A DNA stretch of 64,000 bases from Streptomyces sp. NRRL B-1140. GTDB lineage: Bacteria; Actinomycetota; Actinomycetes; Streptomycetales; Streptomycetaceae. Made by a program: the position numbers and the translations under genes. Positions 33,773 through 42,192 of this stretch are shown in pieces. The stretch covers positions 38,958 to 102,957 of the forward strand of contig NZ_LGEA01000103.1 of the NCBI RefSeq assembly GCF_001280065.1. Reading direction: 5' to 3'. Numbering within the stretch: the first letter of the stretch is position 1; the number at the start of each line of letters is the position of its first letter. A model generated the notes under the pieces. It searched no databases and was not told where the DNA came from. It saw nothing but the letters and a program-made list of their open reading frames with translations.

Positions 33773-34867
33773 CTACAGGTACAGCCCCGCGTCCACGCCC
33801 CCGCGCGGCTCCGGCAGGGCCGTCGGGGACGTGCCCCGGCGCAGCGCGTACAGCTCGGCCAGCGTGGCGCCCTCGCGGCCGATGCCGTCCTCCTGGCCCA
33901 GCCAGTTCACCGCCTCCGACCGGGTCAGCGGGCCGACCTCGATCCGGGCGAGACAGCGGCCGGGCCGGACCACGGCCGGGTGCAGGCGCTCCAGGTCCTC
34001 GTTGGTCGTGACACCGACCAGGACGTTGCGGCCCTGGCCCAGCAGTCCGTCCGTCAGGTTCAGCAGCCGCGACAGGGCCTGGCCCGCCGTGTGCTTGGCC
34101 TCGCCGCGGATCAGTTCGTCGCAGTCCTCCAGGAGCAGCAGCCGCCAGCGGCCCTTGCCCGTCGCGTCCTCCTCGCCGATGGCGATGTCCATGAGGTAGC
34201 CGACGTCGGAGAAGAGCCGCTCGGGGTCCAGGACGCAGTCCACCTGGCACCAGTCGCGCCACGACCGGGCCAGGGTGCGCAGCGCGGAGGTCTTGCCGGT
34301 GCCCGGCGGGCCGTGCAGCAGGAGCAGCCGGCCCGCGATGTCCTCCGGGGTCGTCTTCATCAGGCGGTCCATGGCGTCCGCCACCGGCGCGGTGTAGTTG
34401 GGCCGGACCTCGTCCCAGGTGCCCGCGGCGATCTGGCGGGTGGTGCGGTGCGGGCCGCGGCGCGGCGAGACGTACCAGAAGCCCATCGTGACGTTCTCCG
34501 GCTGCGGTTCGGGTTCGTCCGCCGCGCCGTCCGTGGCCTGGTCGAGGATCTTCTTCGCGAGGTCCTCGCCGGTCGCCGTCACCGTGACGTCGGCGCCCCG
34601 GTTCCAGCGGGAGACCAGCAGCGTCCAGCCGTCGCCCTCGGCGAGGGTCGCGCTGCGGTCGTCGTCACGGGCGACGCGCAGCACCCGGGCGCCCGGTGGC
34701 AGCAGCGTCGCCCCGGACCGCACGCGGTCGATGTTCACCGCGTGGGAGAACGGCTGCTCGCCCGTCGCGAAGCGGCCGAGGAACAGCGCGTCGACGACGT
34801 CGGACGGGGAGTCGGAGTCGTCGACGTTGAGCCGGATCGGCAGCGCCTCGTGCGGGTTTCCAGACAT
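33773..34867 (-). CDS. DUF5925 AAA ATPase
   Basis: The 364-residue protein has an N-terminal domain of about 150 residues (DUF5925; SDVVDALFLGRFATGEQPF) followed by an AAA core: Walker A GPPGTGKT, Walker B LLLLEDCDEL, sensor-1 VGVTTNED, and an R-P-G-R arginine-finger-like motif. It is probably a hexameric remodelling ATPase; its client is unknown. The ATG at 34867 is used. It is followed upstream by the deacetylase gene on the same strand with 75 bp between. Confidence 0.83.
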   Translation of the reverse strand: MSGNPHEALPIRLNVDDSDSPSDVVDALFLGRFATGEQPFSHAVNIDRVRSGATLLPPGARVLRVARDDDRSATLAEGDGWTLLVSRWNRGADVTVTATGEDLAKKILDQATDGAADEPEPQPENVTMGFWYVSPRRGPHRTTRQIAAGTWDEVRPNYTAPVADAMDRLMKTTPEDIAGRLLLLHGPPGTGKTSALRTLARSWRDWCQVDCVLDPERLFSDVGYLMDIAIGEEDATGKGRWRLLLLEDCDELIRGEAKHTAGQALSRLLNLTDGLLGQGRNVLVGVTTNEDLERLHPAVVRPGRCLARIEVGPLTRSEAVNWLGQEDGIGREGATLAELYALRRGTSPTALPEPRGGVDAGLYL

Positions 34868-34942
34868 GCGGCCATGATCCGGCACGGGGACGCCGCGTGC
34901 ACCCGGTTTCCGCGTGCACGCGGCATGTAGTCCCCGCGCAGG

Positions 34943-35743
34943 TCAGTCCCCGGCGCGGGAGACCAGCCGGCGCGCCTGCCGGGCCCTGCGGACCACGGCG
35001 TACCCCTTGGTCAGGGCACGGTCCGCGGCGAACGTCCGGGCGATCGCGCGCCCCTCGGTCATCCGCTCGAACTCCTCGATGCCCGTACTGCGGCGCACCG
35101 TCACCCGCCGCAGCGCGTACGGCCCCTGTGCCCGCCGGGCGAGGCCGTTGCCGACGGCGAGGGCCTGGGCCCAGCCGGTCTCGCGCACCGCCTGCCGGAC
35201 CCGGCGGCTGGAGTAGCCGTAGGGATAGGCGAACGAGGCGGGTACGGAGCCCAGCTGGTCCGAGACGATCTCCTTGCAGTGGATCAGCTCGAACCGCAGT
35301 GTGGCGTCGGAGACCTGGTCGAGCTGCGGGTGGCTGTGGCTGTGTCCGCCGATCTCGACACCGGCCGCCGCGAGGTCGCGGACCTGGTCCCAGTCCAGCA
35401 TGGTGTCCAGGCCGCCACCGGTGTCGTACGGCCCCCGGAGCCACCCGGTCGAGACGAACAGGCTGGCCGCGAAGCCGTGCTTGGCCAGGGCGGGGAGGGC
35501 GTGCCGGTGCACGCCCTCGTAGCCGTCGTCGAAGGTGATGAGGACCGGCCGCTCGGGCAGTGCGCGGCCGGAGCGCCAGCACGCCGCCAGTGCGGCCGTG
35601 GTGAGCGGCCTGAATCCCCGGTCGGCGAGCACCGCCATCTGCTCGGCGAACGCCTCCGGGGCCACGGACAGGGCGCGCGTCTGGTCGTTCGGGTCGGTCG
35701 AGACCGCGTGGTACATGAGGATCGGGACGCGGTCGTCACTCAC
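34943..35743 (-). CDS. NodB-type polysaccharide deacetylase
   Basis: The 266-residue carbohydrate esterase 4 domain has the TFDDGY motif (catalytic base and metal Asp) and the GGHSHSHPQL metal motif, plus the YPYGYSS motif. It lacks a signal peptide or membrane anchor. CE4 enzymes remove N-acetyl groups from chitin-, peptidoglycan- or exopolysaccharide-type sugars. It starts with GTG 8 bp inside the end of the upstream GT2 gene and so is the third gene of an overlapping glycan operon. Confidence 0.88.
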   Translation of the reverse strand: MSDDRVPILMYHAVSTDPNDQTRALSVAPEAFAEQMAVLADRGFRPLTTAALAACWRSGRALPERPVLITFDDGYEGVHRHALPALAKHGFAASLFVSTGWLRGPYDTGGGLDTMLDWDQVRDLAAAGVEIGGHSHSHPQLDQVSDATLRFELIHCKEIVSDQLGSVPASFAYPYGYSSRRVRQAVRETGWAQALAVGNGLARRAQGPYALRRVTVRRSTGIEEFERMTEGRAIARTFAADRALTKGYAVVRRARQARRLVSRAGD

Positions 35744-36749
35744 GGGCCGTCACCTCCACCTCGGGCACCCGGAACGTGGCCTGGCCCCGGCGTGCCCGGA
35801 CGCTGCCCACGACGTAACCGCCCGCCGCCGTCAGCACCCCGGCCACGATCGCGCCGGCCCGTCCCGCGCCGCCCGACCGGGCCAGCAGGGCGTCCCGCAG
35901 ACCCCGGGCCACCCCGGCGGGCAGGACCCGCGTGGCGTACCGGCGTTCCGACTCCAGGCCCTTGCCCGCCCCGACGCTCCGCGCGACCAGGGCCTTGGAC
36001 AGGCCCTCGGCCCAGGCGCGGGTGCGGAAGTAGCGGAAGTGCTCGCGGGCCTCGGGGACCCGGTGGTGGATCACCGCCCGGTCGTCGATCAGCAGGACCG
36101 CGTCGGGCCGGGCCCGGGTCAGACGGATGCACAGCTCCGTCTCCTCGCAGCCCAGCGGGCGTTTGTCGCCGTCCCGGCCGATGCCGGTGGCGAAACCGCC
36201 CGCCAGGTCGAAGGCGCTGCGCCGGAACGAGGCGTTGCCCCCGAGCACGTTGCGCACCCGCACCCGGCCGCGCGGCAGACCCCGGTAGGTGCAGCCCACC
36301 ACCCAGTCGAACTCCTCCGGGAACCAGTCCGGCCGCCGCCCCGACGCCCAGACCGGCTCCGTGCGCCCGCCGACCGCCATCACCCGCGGGTCGGTGTACG
36401 CCTCGGCGAAGTGCCGAAGCCAGTCGCGCTCGGCCACGGCGTCGTCGTCGAGGAAGGCCACGATCTCGCCCCGGGCCGCGGCGATGCCGGTGTTGCGGCC
36501 GGCGGACAGGCCGCGGGGGCCCGCGTTGGCGAGCACCCGCACCCGGCCGCCGCTGGCCCCTTGGCACTCCTCGTATTCCTTGTACTCCTTGGCCAGACGC
36601 TCCCGCAGCGTCTCGTTGTGGTCGACGACCAGCAGCGTCTCCAGGGCCGGCCGTGACTGCGCGCGGACCGAGGAGACCGCAGCGAGGATGTCCTCCCAGC
36701 GGTCCTCGGTGTACGCGCAGATCACGACGGAGATGCCGGGACCGCTCAA
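35736..36749 (-). CDS. GT2 glycosyltransferase
   Basis: The 337-residue protein is a GT-A fold family 2 enzyme: ISVVICAYTEDR at the N-terminus, AFLDDDAV (DxD metal site), and a C-E-E-T-E-L-C catalytic-base region. A C-terminal hydrophobic segment (AGAIVAGVLTAAGGYVVGSV) may touch the membrane. The start is a TTG at 36749 that overlaps the upstream stop (TTGA), with GAGAGG just before it. It overlaps the deacetylase start. Donor and acceptor are unknown. Confidence 0.86.
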   Translation of the reverse strand: MSGPGISVVICAYTEDRWEDILAAVSSVRAQSRPALETLLVVDHNETLRERLAKEYKEYEECQGASGGRVRVLANAGPRGLSAGRNTGIAAARGEIVAFLDDDAVAERDWLRHFAEAYTDPRVMAVGGRTEPVWASGRRPDWFPEEFDWVVGCTYRGLPRGRVRVRNVLGGNASFRRSAFDLAGGFATGIGRDGDKRPLGCEETELCIRLTRARPDAVLLIDDRAVIHHRVPEAREHFRYFRTRAWAEGLSKALVARSVGAGKGLESERRYATRVLPAGVARGLRDALLARSGGAGRAGAIVAGVLTAAGGYVVGSVRARRGQATFRVPEVEVTARE

Positions 36750-37567
36750 GACACCTCTCCCCGCATCGCGGCGGGCATCGACGAGCGAGAGGAACGGCGG
36801 CGCAGCGCACGGCGGTTGGAGCGCTCCTGGAGGATCACCTTCAGCACGCGCAGCCCGTCCCGCACGGCCCGCAGGTTGCTGACGCCGTGGATGCGCAGGT
36901 ACTCGTGGCTCGGGATCTCCTGCACCTTGAGCCCGGCCTTGACGACCCGGATGTTCATCAGGGTCTCGACCTCGAAGCCGGTGCAGTCGAGGTCGATCTT
37001 GTCGAGGCAGTGCCGCCAGAACGCGTTGTAGCCGTAGCACAGGTCGGTGTACCGGGCGCCGAACTTGCGGTTGACGGCCGTGCACAGCGCCCAGTTGCCC
37101 AGCTTGCGGATGAAGGTCATGTCGTCGGTGCCGCCGCCGTTGGCGAAGCGGGAGCCCTTGGCGAAGTCCGCGCCGGAGACCAGGGCGGAGACGTAGCTGA
37201 GGATCTCCCCGCCGTCCGCCGAGCCGTCCGCGTCTACCATCACGATGATGTCGCCGGTGCAGGCCTGGAACCCGGTGATCAGGGCGTCGCCCTTGCCCTT
37301 GCCGCGCTGCTCGACGACCTTCACCTCGGGCCACAGCTCGCGGGCCACCTCGACGGTGTTGTCGGTGGAGTTGCCGTCGACCAGGACCACTTCATGTATC
37401 CAGTCGGGCAGGGTCTTGAAGACGTAGGGCAGGTTCTCCGCCTCGTTCATGGCCGGGATGACCACGCTCACCGGCGGCGCGATGGCCAGGTGAGAGGAGA
37501 CGGGTCGGTACGTGGAGGCGGTCGGCGGACGCTGCTGCGTCGCGGCCGGCTGCAGAACTGAGCTCAT
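36746..37567 (-). CDS. GT2 glycosyltransferase, DPM1/GtrB-like
   Basis: The 273-residue protein has VSVVIPAMNEAENLPYVF, VDGNSTDNT, MVDADGSADG (DxD) and the LGNWAL-x-x-AVNRKFG motif near residue 160, as in polyprenyl-phosphate mannosyl/glucosyltransferases. No C-terminal membrane pair is present. It likely makes a lipid-linked sugar used by its partner. It is the first gene of the three-gene overlapping operon (GT2, GT2, deacetylase), pointing to a decorated exopolysaccharide or wall glycan. Confidence 0.86.
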   Translation of the reverse strand: MSSVLQPAATQQRPPTASTYRPVSSHLAIAPPVSVVIPAMNEAENLPYVFKTLPDWIHEVVLVDGNSTDNTVEVARELWPEVKVVEQRGKGKGDALITGFQACTGDIIVMVDADGSADGGEILSYVSALVSGADFAKGSRFANGGGTDDMTFIRKLGNWALCTAVNRKFGARYTDLCYGYNAFWRHCLDKIDLDCTGFEVETLMNIRVVKAGLKVQEIPSHEYLRIHGVSNLRAVRDGLRVLKVILQERSNRRALRRRSSRSSMPAAMRGEVS

Positions 37568-37650
37568 GAGTCTGGTCCCTCTCGTCCGGTGGACCGCCCC
37601 CCCAGGGCAGTCCGGATCCAGTCCGGTTCGAAAGGGGGGTTCTCACCCGA

Positions 37651-37698
37651 GGCACGCCGTGACGGCGAGGCACGCCGGGATGAAGCTCCGGCACGCCG
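37651..37698. repeat. Three GGCACGCCG copies flanked by an inverted CTCACCCG
   Basis: GGCACGCCG occurs at 37651, 37669 and 37690 (18 and 21 bp apart). CTCACCCG just before (37642-37649) is mirrored by CGGGTGAG just after (37697-37704). It lies 84-140 bp upstream of the first GT2 gene, so it may be a multi-site operator. Confidence 0.5.
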
Positions 37699-37999
37699 GG
37701 TGAGCTGGCAAAGCTGGCCGGCCGCGAAAACGGCAGCCGACCGCGCGGCACGGCCCGGAGACCATTGCGGTCACCGAGCACGGCACCCCCCTACCGCGCC
37801 CCGCGCCGGTTCGTCGCGGTCCTTGAGCCCTCCCCTGGAGCCGCGTACTGACGGACCGATGCGGGTGAGATGTATGACGGTATTGACGATTGAACCCGTA
37901 TGGCAAGACCTGGAACGGCACCTCACGTTTTTGTTGGTTTGGCCGGTGCGAGGGACCGTTCGTGCGACGCAAGTTGCACGTTCCCTTCTTATAAACATG

Positions 38000-38034
38000 C
38001 GTTCCCCGGAGGCGATCAGGGCCTCCGGGGAACG
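38000..38034 (-). terminator. Terminator of the subtilase gene
   Basis: A perfect 14-bp stem (38000-38013 / 38021-38034) with a 7-nt loop lies 40 bp downstream of the subtilase stop. Confidence 0.8.
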
Positions 38035-38074
38035 TGTGTTCAGGTGCGGATGCGGGTGCGGGTACGGGCGTCGG

Positions 38075-39280
38075 TCACGGGACGAGCTGCAGCAGGCGGT
38101 TCGGCGAACCGGACCCCGCGCTGGTGACCTTGCCGGTGACGGCGCCGTTCACCAGGGCCGTCGCGACCTGGGCCGGGGTCGACGAGGTGTGGCCGGCGAG
38201 GTAGACCGCCGCCGCGCCCGCGACGTGCGGGGTCGCCATCGAGGTGCCGGAGATGGTGTTGGTCGCGGTGTCGCTGGTGTGCCAGCCGGCCGTGATGGAC
38301 GAGCCGGGCGCGAAGATGTCCAGGGCGGAGCCGTAGTTGGAGTAACTCGCCTTGGCGTCCGTGCTGGTGGTGGCCCCGACCGTGATCGCCTCGGCGACCC
38401 GGGCGGGGGAGGACGAGGAGGCGGAGGTGCTGCTGTTGCCCGCGGCGACCGCGTACGTGACGCCGCCGGCTATGGAGTTGCGGACCGCCGTGTCCAGGGT
38501 CGCGGAGGCACCGCCGCCGAGCGACATGTTGGCGACCGAGGGGCCGGAGTGGTTCCTCGTCACCCAGTCGATGCCCGCGATCACGCCGGCCGTGGTGCCG
38601 GAGCCGCTGTTGTTCAGCACGCGCACGCCCACGATCTTCGCCTTCTTGGCCACGCCGTAGGTCGAGCCCGCGATCGTGGTGGCCACATGGGTGCCGTGAC
38701 CGTTGCCGTCGGCGGCGTCGGTGTCGCCGTCGACGGCGTCGTAGCCGTAGGAGGCGCGGCCGCTGATCTGCTGGTGGGTGATGCGCACACCGGTGTCGAT
38801 CACATACACCGTCACACCGCTGCCCGCGCTGTCCGGGTAGGTGTAGGTGCCGGACAGCGGCAGCGAGGCCTGGTCGATGCGGTCCAGGCCCCACGGGGCG
38901 CTGGTCTGGGTGGCGGCGAGCGTGACGCGCTGGTTCTGCTCGACGGAGGCCACTGCCGGGTCGGCGGCGAGCCGCCGGGCCTCGGCGGCGGAGAGGGTGG
39001 CGGAGTAGCCGTTCAGCGCCTTGCCGAACGTCTTGTCGACCGAGCCGCCGTACTCCTTCACCAGGCCCTTGCCCGCGGCCGAGGACGCCTTCAGGCCCGC
39101 GCTCTTCTTGAGCGTGACGAGGTAGCTGTCCTTGATCGCGGTCGGGGAGCCGGCGGCGAGCACCCGGCCCTCGGCGGGTGCGGCCTGGGCGGGAAGGGTG
39201 GTGAGTCCGCCTACGAGGGCGGCGGTCGCCAGCGAGGTGAGTGCGGTGAGCCCGAGTCTCTTGCTACGCAGTTGTGCCAT
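38075..39280 (-). CDS. Secreted subtilisin-family serine protease (S8)
   Basis: The 401-residue protein has a signal peptide (to about residue 33, AQA-A), an I9 propeptide (about 45-118, YLVTLKK...GYSATLS), and a catalytic domain with Asp162 (VIDTGV), His195 (GHGTHVA), oxyanion Asn282 (AAGNSS) and Ser347 (GTSMATPHVAG). It resembles proteinase-K-like extracellular peptidases of Streptomyces. No C-terminal P-domain or anchor follows. It is divergent from the SGNH lipase gene. Confidence 0.93.
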   Translation of the reverse strand: MAQLRSKRLGLTALTSLATAALVGGLTTLPAQAAPAEGRVLAAGSPTAIKDSYLVTLKKSAGLKASSAAGKGLVKEYGGSVDKTFGKALNGYSATLSAAEARRLAADPAVASVEQNQRVTLAATQTSAPWGLDRIDQASLPLSGTYTYPDSAGSGVTVYVIDTGVRITHQQISGRASYGYDAVDGDTDAADGNGHGTHVATTIAGSTYGVAKKAKIVGVRVLNNSGSGTTAGVIAGIDWVTRNHSGPSVANMSLGGGASATLDTAVRNSIAGGVTYAVAAGNSSTSASSSSPARVAEAITVGATTSTDAKASYSNYGSALDIFAPGSSITAGWHTSDTATNTISGTSMATPHVAGAAAVYLAGHTSSTPAQVATALVNGAVTGKVTSAGSGSPNRLLQLVP

Positions 39281-39617
39281 TACGAGGGAGTCCTCCTCTA
39301 GGCGGCGCGCGCCTGGGTGGGACGCGCGTCATGTGGGGGGTGTGCGCGTGTTCGCGCACACGGGCCGGGGAGCGTCGCGTTCCGCTCCCGGCCGGAGTAA
39401 AGCGTCGACCAACTACCGGTGTAGAACAAGAGAGTTGAGCATCAGTCAACAAATCTGTCATGGGCACGTAACAAGAGAGCTCCGGCGCGTAACACGAGCC
39501 GTGGCGAATGCGCCAAGCATCGGGGGAGAGGCCGAAAAGACTTGGCATGGACACTTCCTGTCAACGCGCGTCGCTGCTACGACGGTTATGGCAGAGATCC
39601 TGCTAAAGGGAGGTTCC
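39281..39617. other. Divergent promoter region of subtilase and SGNH lipase
   Basis: These 337 bp carry the promoters of two secreted-enzyme genes. Low-GC stretches are at about 39410-39480 and a pair of direct repeats at 39463-39498. No gene seen. Confidence 0.5.
39463..39498 (+). promoter_or_regulatory. Tandem GGC(A/G)CGTAACA repeats upstream of the SGNH lipase
   Basis: GGCACGTAACAAGAG (39463-39477) and GGCGCGTAACACGAG (39484-39498) are 21 bp apart and match at 13 of 15 bases. They share the CGTAAC core with the repeats upstream of the other lipase at 26972-27014. Confidence 0.55.
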
Positions 39618-40424
39618 ATGAGACGTTCCCGACTTGTCGTCCTCGTGAGCTCGCTCCTCCTCGCCGTCGGCACCGCCCTCTCCGGGGCGGCGACGGCGCA
39701 GGCGTCCTCACTCGCCGCACCAGGCGGCTACGTGGCCCTCGGTGACTCCTACTCCTCCGGAGTCGGAGCCGGCAGCTACATCAGCTCCAGCGGCGACTGC
39801 AAGCGCAGCACCAAGGCCTACCCCTACCTCTGGGCCGCCGCCCACTCACCCTCGAGCTTCGACTTCACCGCCTGCTCGGGCGCCCGAACGGGTGATGTTC
39901 TGGCGAGTCAGCTCACTCCGCTCAGCGCCTCCACCGCCCTCGTCTCGATCACGGTCGGCGGCAACGACGCCGGATTCGCCGACGTCATGACGACCTGTGT
40001 GACCCAGTCCGACAGCGCCTGTGTCTCCCGCATCAACACCGCCCGGGCCTACGTCGACTCCACGCTGCCCGGCAAGCTCGACAGCGTGTACTCGGCAGTC
40101 CGCTCCAAGGCCCCCGCCGCCCGGGTCGTCGTCCTCGGCTACCCCCGCTTCTACCAGCTCGGCACCAGCTGTCTCGGCCTGTCCGAGACCAAGCGCAAGG
40201 CCATCAACGACGCCTCCGACCACCTCGACACCGCCCTCGCCAAGCGCGCGGCGGACCACGGCTTCGCCTTCGGCGACGTCCGCACCACCTTCACCGGCCA
40301 CGAGATCTGCTCCGGCGACTCCTGGCTGCACAGCGTCAGCTGGCTCAACATCGGTGAGTCGTACCACCCGAAGGCCCCCGGCCAGTCGGGCGGTTACCTG
40401 CCCGTGCTCGACAGCAACGACTGA
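39618..40424 (+). CDS. Secreted SGNH/GDSL lipase-esterase
   Basis: The 268-residue protein has a signal peptide (to about residue 30, AQA-S), then block I YVALGDSYSSG (Ser44), block III GGNDAGF (Asn oxyanion), and block V with His250 in ESYHPKAPG. Six Cys give three disulfides. It belongs with the Streptomyces scabies esterase and S. coelicolor extracellular lipase group, where a main-chain carbonyl replaces the acid residue. GGGAGG precedes the ATG. Its stop lies 4 bp from the convergent kinase stop. Confidence 0.92.
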   Translation: MRRSRLVVLVSSLLLAVGTALSGAATAQASSLAAPGGYVALGDSYSSGVGAGSYISSSGDCKRSTKAYPYLWAAAHSPSSFDFTACSGARTGDVLASQLTPLSASTALVSITVGGNDAGFADVMTTCVTQSDSACVSRINTARAYVDSTLPGKLDSVYSAVRSKAPAARVVVLGYPRFYQLGTSCLGLSETKRKAINDASDHLDTALAKRAADHGFAFGDVRTTFTGHEICSGDSWLHSVSWLNIGESYHPKAPGQSGGYLPVLDSND

Positions 40425-40428
40425 CCGC

Positions 40429-42078
40429 TCAGCCGGAGTCCGGGTCCGAGTCCTGTTCGGACCCCGGGTTCGAGCCCGGCTGCGCGTCCGGATTTGTGCC
40501 GGAAGGAGAAGGGGAGGCCCCGCCCGTCGGGGTCTCCGTCTCGCACGTCACCGAGAAGGGCACCGACTCGGACGTCTCCCGTACCGGCTCCCGCACCTCG
40601 ACGCTGATCTCGTTCTCGAACGTCCCGGTCTCCTCCCGCGTCGTCACCCGCACGGTGTCCCGCTTCGAACGGTCGCCGCCCTCCGTGAACGACAGCGTCT
40701 TCCAGCCCCCGTCGAGCACCTGGCCGTCCCGCGTCACCCAGCGGTAGGTGACCTCGGCCGGGAGCCGCCCCACCGTCAGCGTCGCCGTGAACTCGGGTGC
40801 CTGCGCGTTCGGTGGCGGACACGGGCCCGAGTAGTCCGTGCGCCGGCCCTCCAGGGCGACCCGCACCGACTGCGGCGGCGGACTGCTCTCCTTCGTCCTG
40901 CTGGGCGTGGGCGACGGACTGGACTTCTCGGTCGCGGTGGCGCGCGGCGGGCTTTTGGTCGCCGTCGGCGTGTTGTCCCCGGCCCCCTGGTCCTTGTCGC
41001 CGGAACCGTCCCCGTTGTTGAGCAGCGCGTACGTCAGCCCGCCCACCGCGAGCGCCAGCGCGATCACGCCCGCGACCAGCACCCGGCCGGGCCGGCGGTC
41101 CCGGTCCTGGCCCGTGGCCGTCGTGGTGGTGCCCGCACCGGAAGCCGCCGTCCGCCCCGGAAACGGCATCGGGGGCGTGGGCGCGGGTTCGGGGTGGCCC
41201 ACGACCGGCGGCGGGAACGGAACGGCCCGCGTAGTGTCCGTGCGCGGTGAGCCGCCCGCGGCGACGACCCGCAGGTCCTCCTCGGCCCGCTCGGGCGGCA
41301 GCCGCTGCTCGGGATCCTTGCGCAGCAGTCCCTCGATCACCGGGGCGAGCGGACCGGCCCGGTACGGCGGCGGCAGCTCCTCGTCGACGATCGCCCGCAG
41401 TGTGCTCAGCGGGGTGTCGTGCCGGAAGGGGGAGTGACCCTCGACCGCCGCGTACAGCAGCACGCCGAGCGACCACAGGTCCGACTCCGGGCCCGGCGTA
41501 CGGCCGAGCGCCCGCTCCGGGGCGAGGAACTCGGGCGAGCCGATCACCTCGCCGGTCATGGTCAGCGCAGAGCTGCCCTCGACCATGGCGATGCCGAAGT
41601 CGGTGAGCACGATCCGGCCGTCGTTCGCGATCAGCACGTTGGCCGGCTTCACGTCGCGGTGCAACACCCCGGCCTCGTGCGCGGACCGCAGCGCGGCCAG
41701 CACCTCGGCGCCGATGTGCGCGGCACGCTCCGGAGCCATCGGGCCCTCGGCGTCCAGGACCTCGGCGAGGGAGAGACCGCGGACCAGCTCCATGACGATC
41801 CACGGGCGGCCCTCGTCCGTCGCCACGTCGTACACCGTCACCACGTTGCGGTTGGCGACCCGGGCCGCCGCCCAGGCCTCCCGCTCCAGCCGGGCGTACA
41901 TCCGCTGCACGTCGTCGCCCGCCAGTCCGGACGGGGCGCGGACCTCCTTGACGGCGACCTCGCGGTGCAGCACCTCGTCGCGGGCGCGCCACACCGTCCC
42001 CATGCCGCCCTCGCCGAGCGGTGCGAGGAGCCGGTAGCGGCCCGCGATCACGCGCTCACGGCCCGGTTCTTCGAACAC
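40429..42078 (-). CDS. Membrane Ser/Thr protein kinase (PknB-like, PASTA-less)
   Basis: The 549-residue protein has an N-terminal Hanks-type kinase: G-loop LGEGGMGTVW, Lys44, HRDVKPANVL (Asp142), DFG (Asp160), SPEF...APE activation segment. After a Pro-rich juxtamembrane stretch, one TM helix spans about 332-354. The outside part is a Thr/Ser/Pro-rich tether and an Ig-like domain (about 405-510) instead of PASTA repeats, with an acidic DSDPDSG end. It probably senses an envelope signal. The GTG start at 42078 is used; VIAGRYRLL begins the kinase fold. Confidence 0.9.
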   Translation of the reverse strand: MFEEPGRERVIAGRYRLLAPLGEGGMGTVWRARDEVLHREVAVKEVRAPSGLAGDDVQRMYARLEREAWAAARVANRNVVTVYDVATDEGRPWIVMELVRGLSLAEVLDAEGPMAPERAAHIGAEVLAALRSAHEAGVLHRDVKPANVLIANDGRIVLTDFGIAMVEGSSALTMTGEVIGSPEFLAPERALGRTPGPESDLWSLGVLLYAAVEGHSPFRHDTPLSTLRAIVDEELPPPYRAGPLAPVIEGLLRKDPEQRLPPERAEEDLRVVAAGGSPRTDTTRAVPFPPPVVGHPEPAPTPPMPFPGRTAASGAGTTTTATGQDRDRRPGRVLVAGVIALALAVGGLTYALLNNGDGSGDKDQGAGDNTPTATKSPPRATATEKSSPSPTPSRTKESSPPPQSVRVALEGRRTDYSGPCPPPNAQAPEFTATLTVGRLPAEVTYRWVTRDGQVLDGGWKTLSFTEGGDRSKRDTVRVTTREETGTFENEISVEVREPVRETSESVPFSVTCETETPTGGASPSPSGTNPDAQPGSNPGSEQDSDPDSG

Positions 42079-42118
42079 GGCGCCCCCATTCGCAGCCGGG
42101 CGAAATCTCCATGGGGTG

Positions 42119-42172
42119 TGTCTTCCCCACGCGGTCGGTTTTCCTCACGACGTCCGCTTTTCTCCGGACATC
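42119..42172 (-). repeat. Three imperfect 18-bp tandem repeats
   Basis: On the minus strand, GATGTCCGGAGAAAAGCG, GACGTCGTGAGGAAAACC and GACCGCGTGGGGAAGACA follow each other without a gap (42172 down to 42119), between the transporter stop and the kinase start. They may be regulator sites for the kinase gene or a relic of coding repeats. Confidence 0.5.
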
Positions 42173-42192
42173 CGATGCCTCACGAACGTAAC

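Larger units (their letters stand above)
37568..38074. other. 507-bp intergenic region between glycan operon and subtilase
   Basis: It holds the promoter region of the divergent-facing glycan operon, three GGCACGCCG repeats (37651-37698), a locally AT-rich stretch at 37900-37996, and the terminator of the subtilase (38000-38034). No gene with normal codon bias was seen. Confidence 0.5.
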
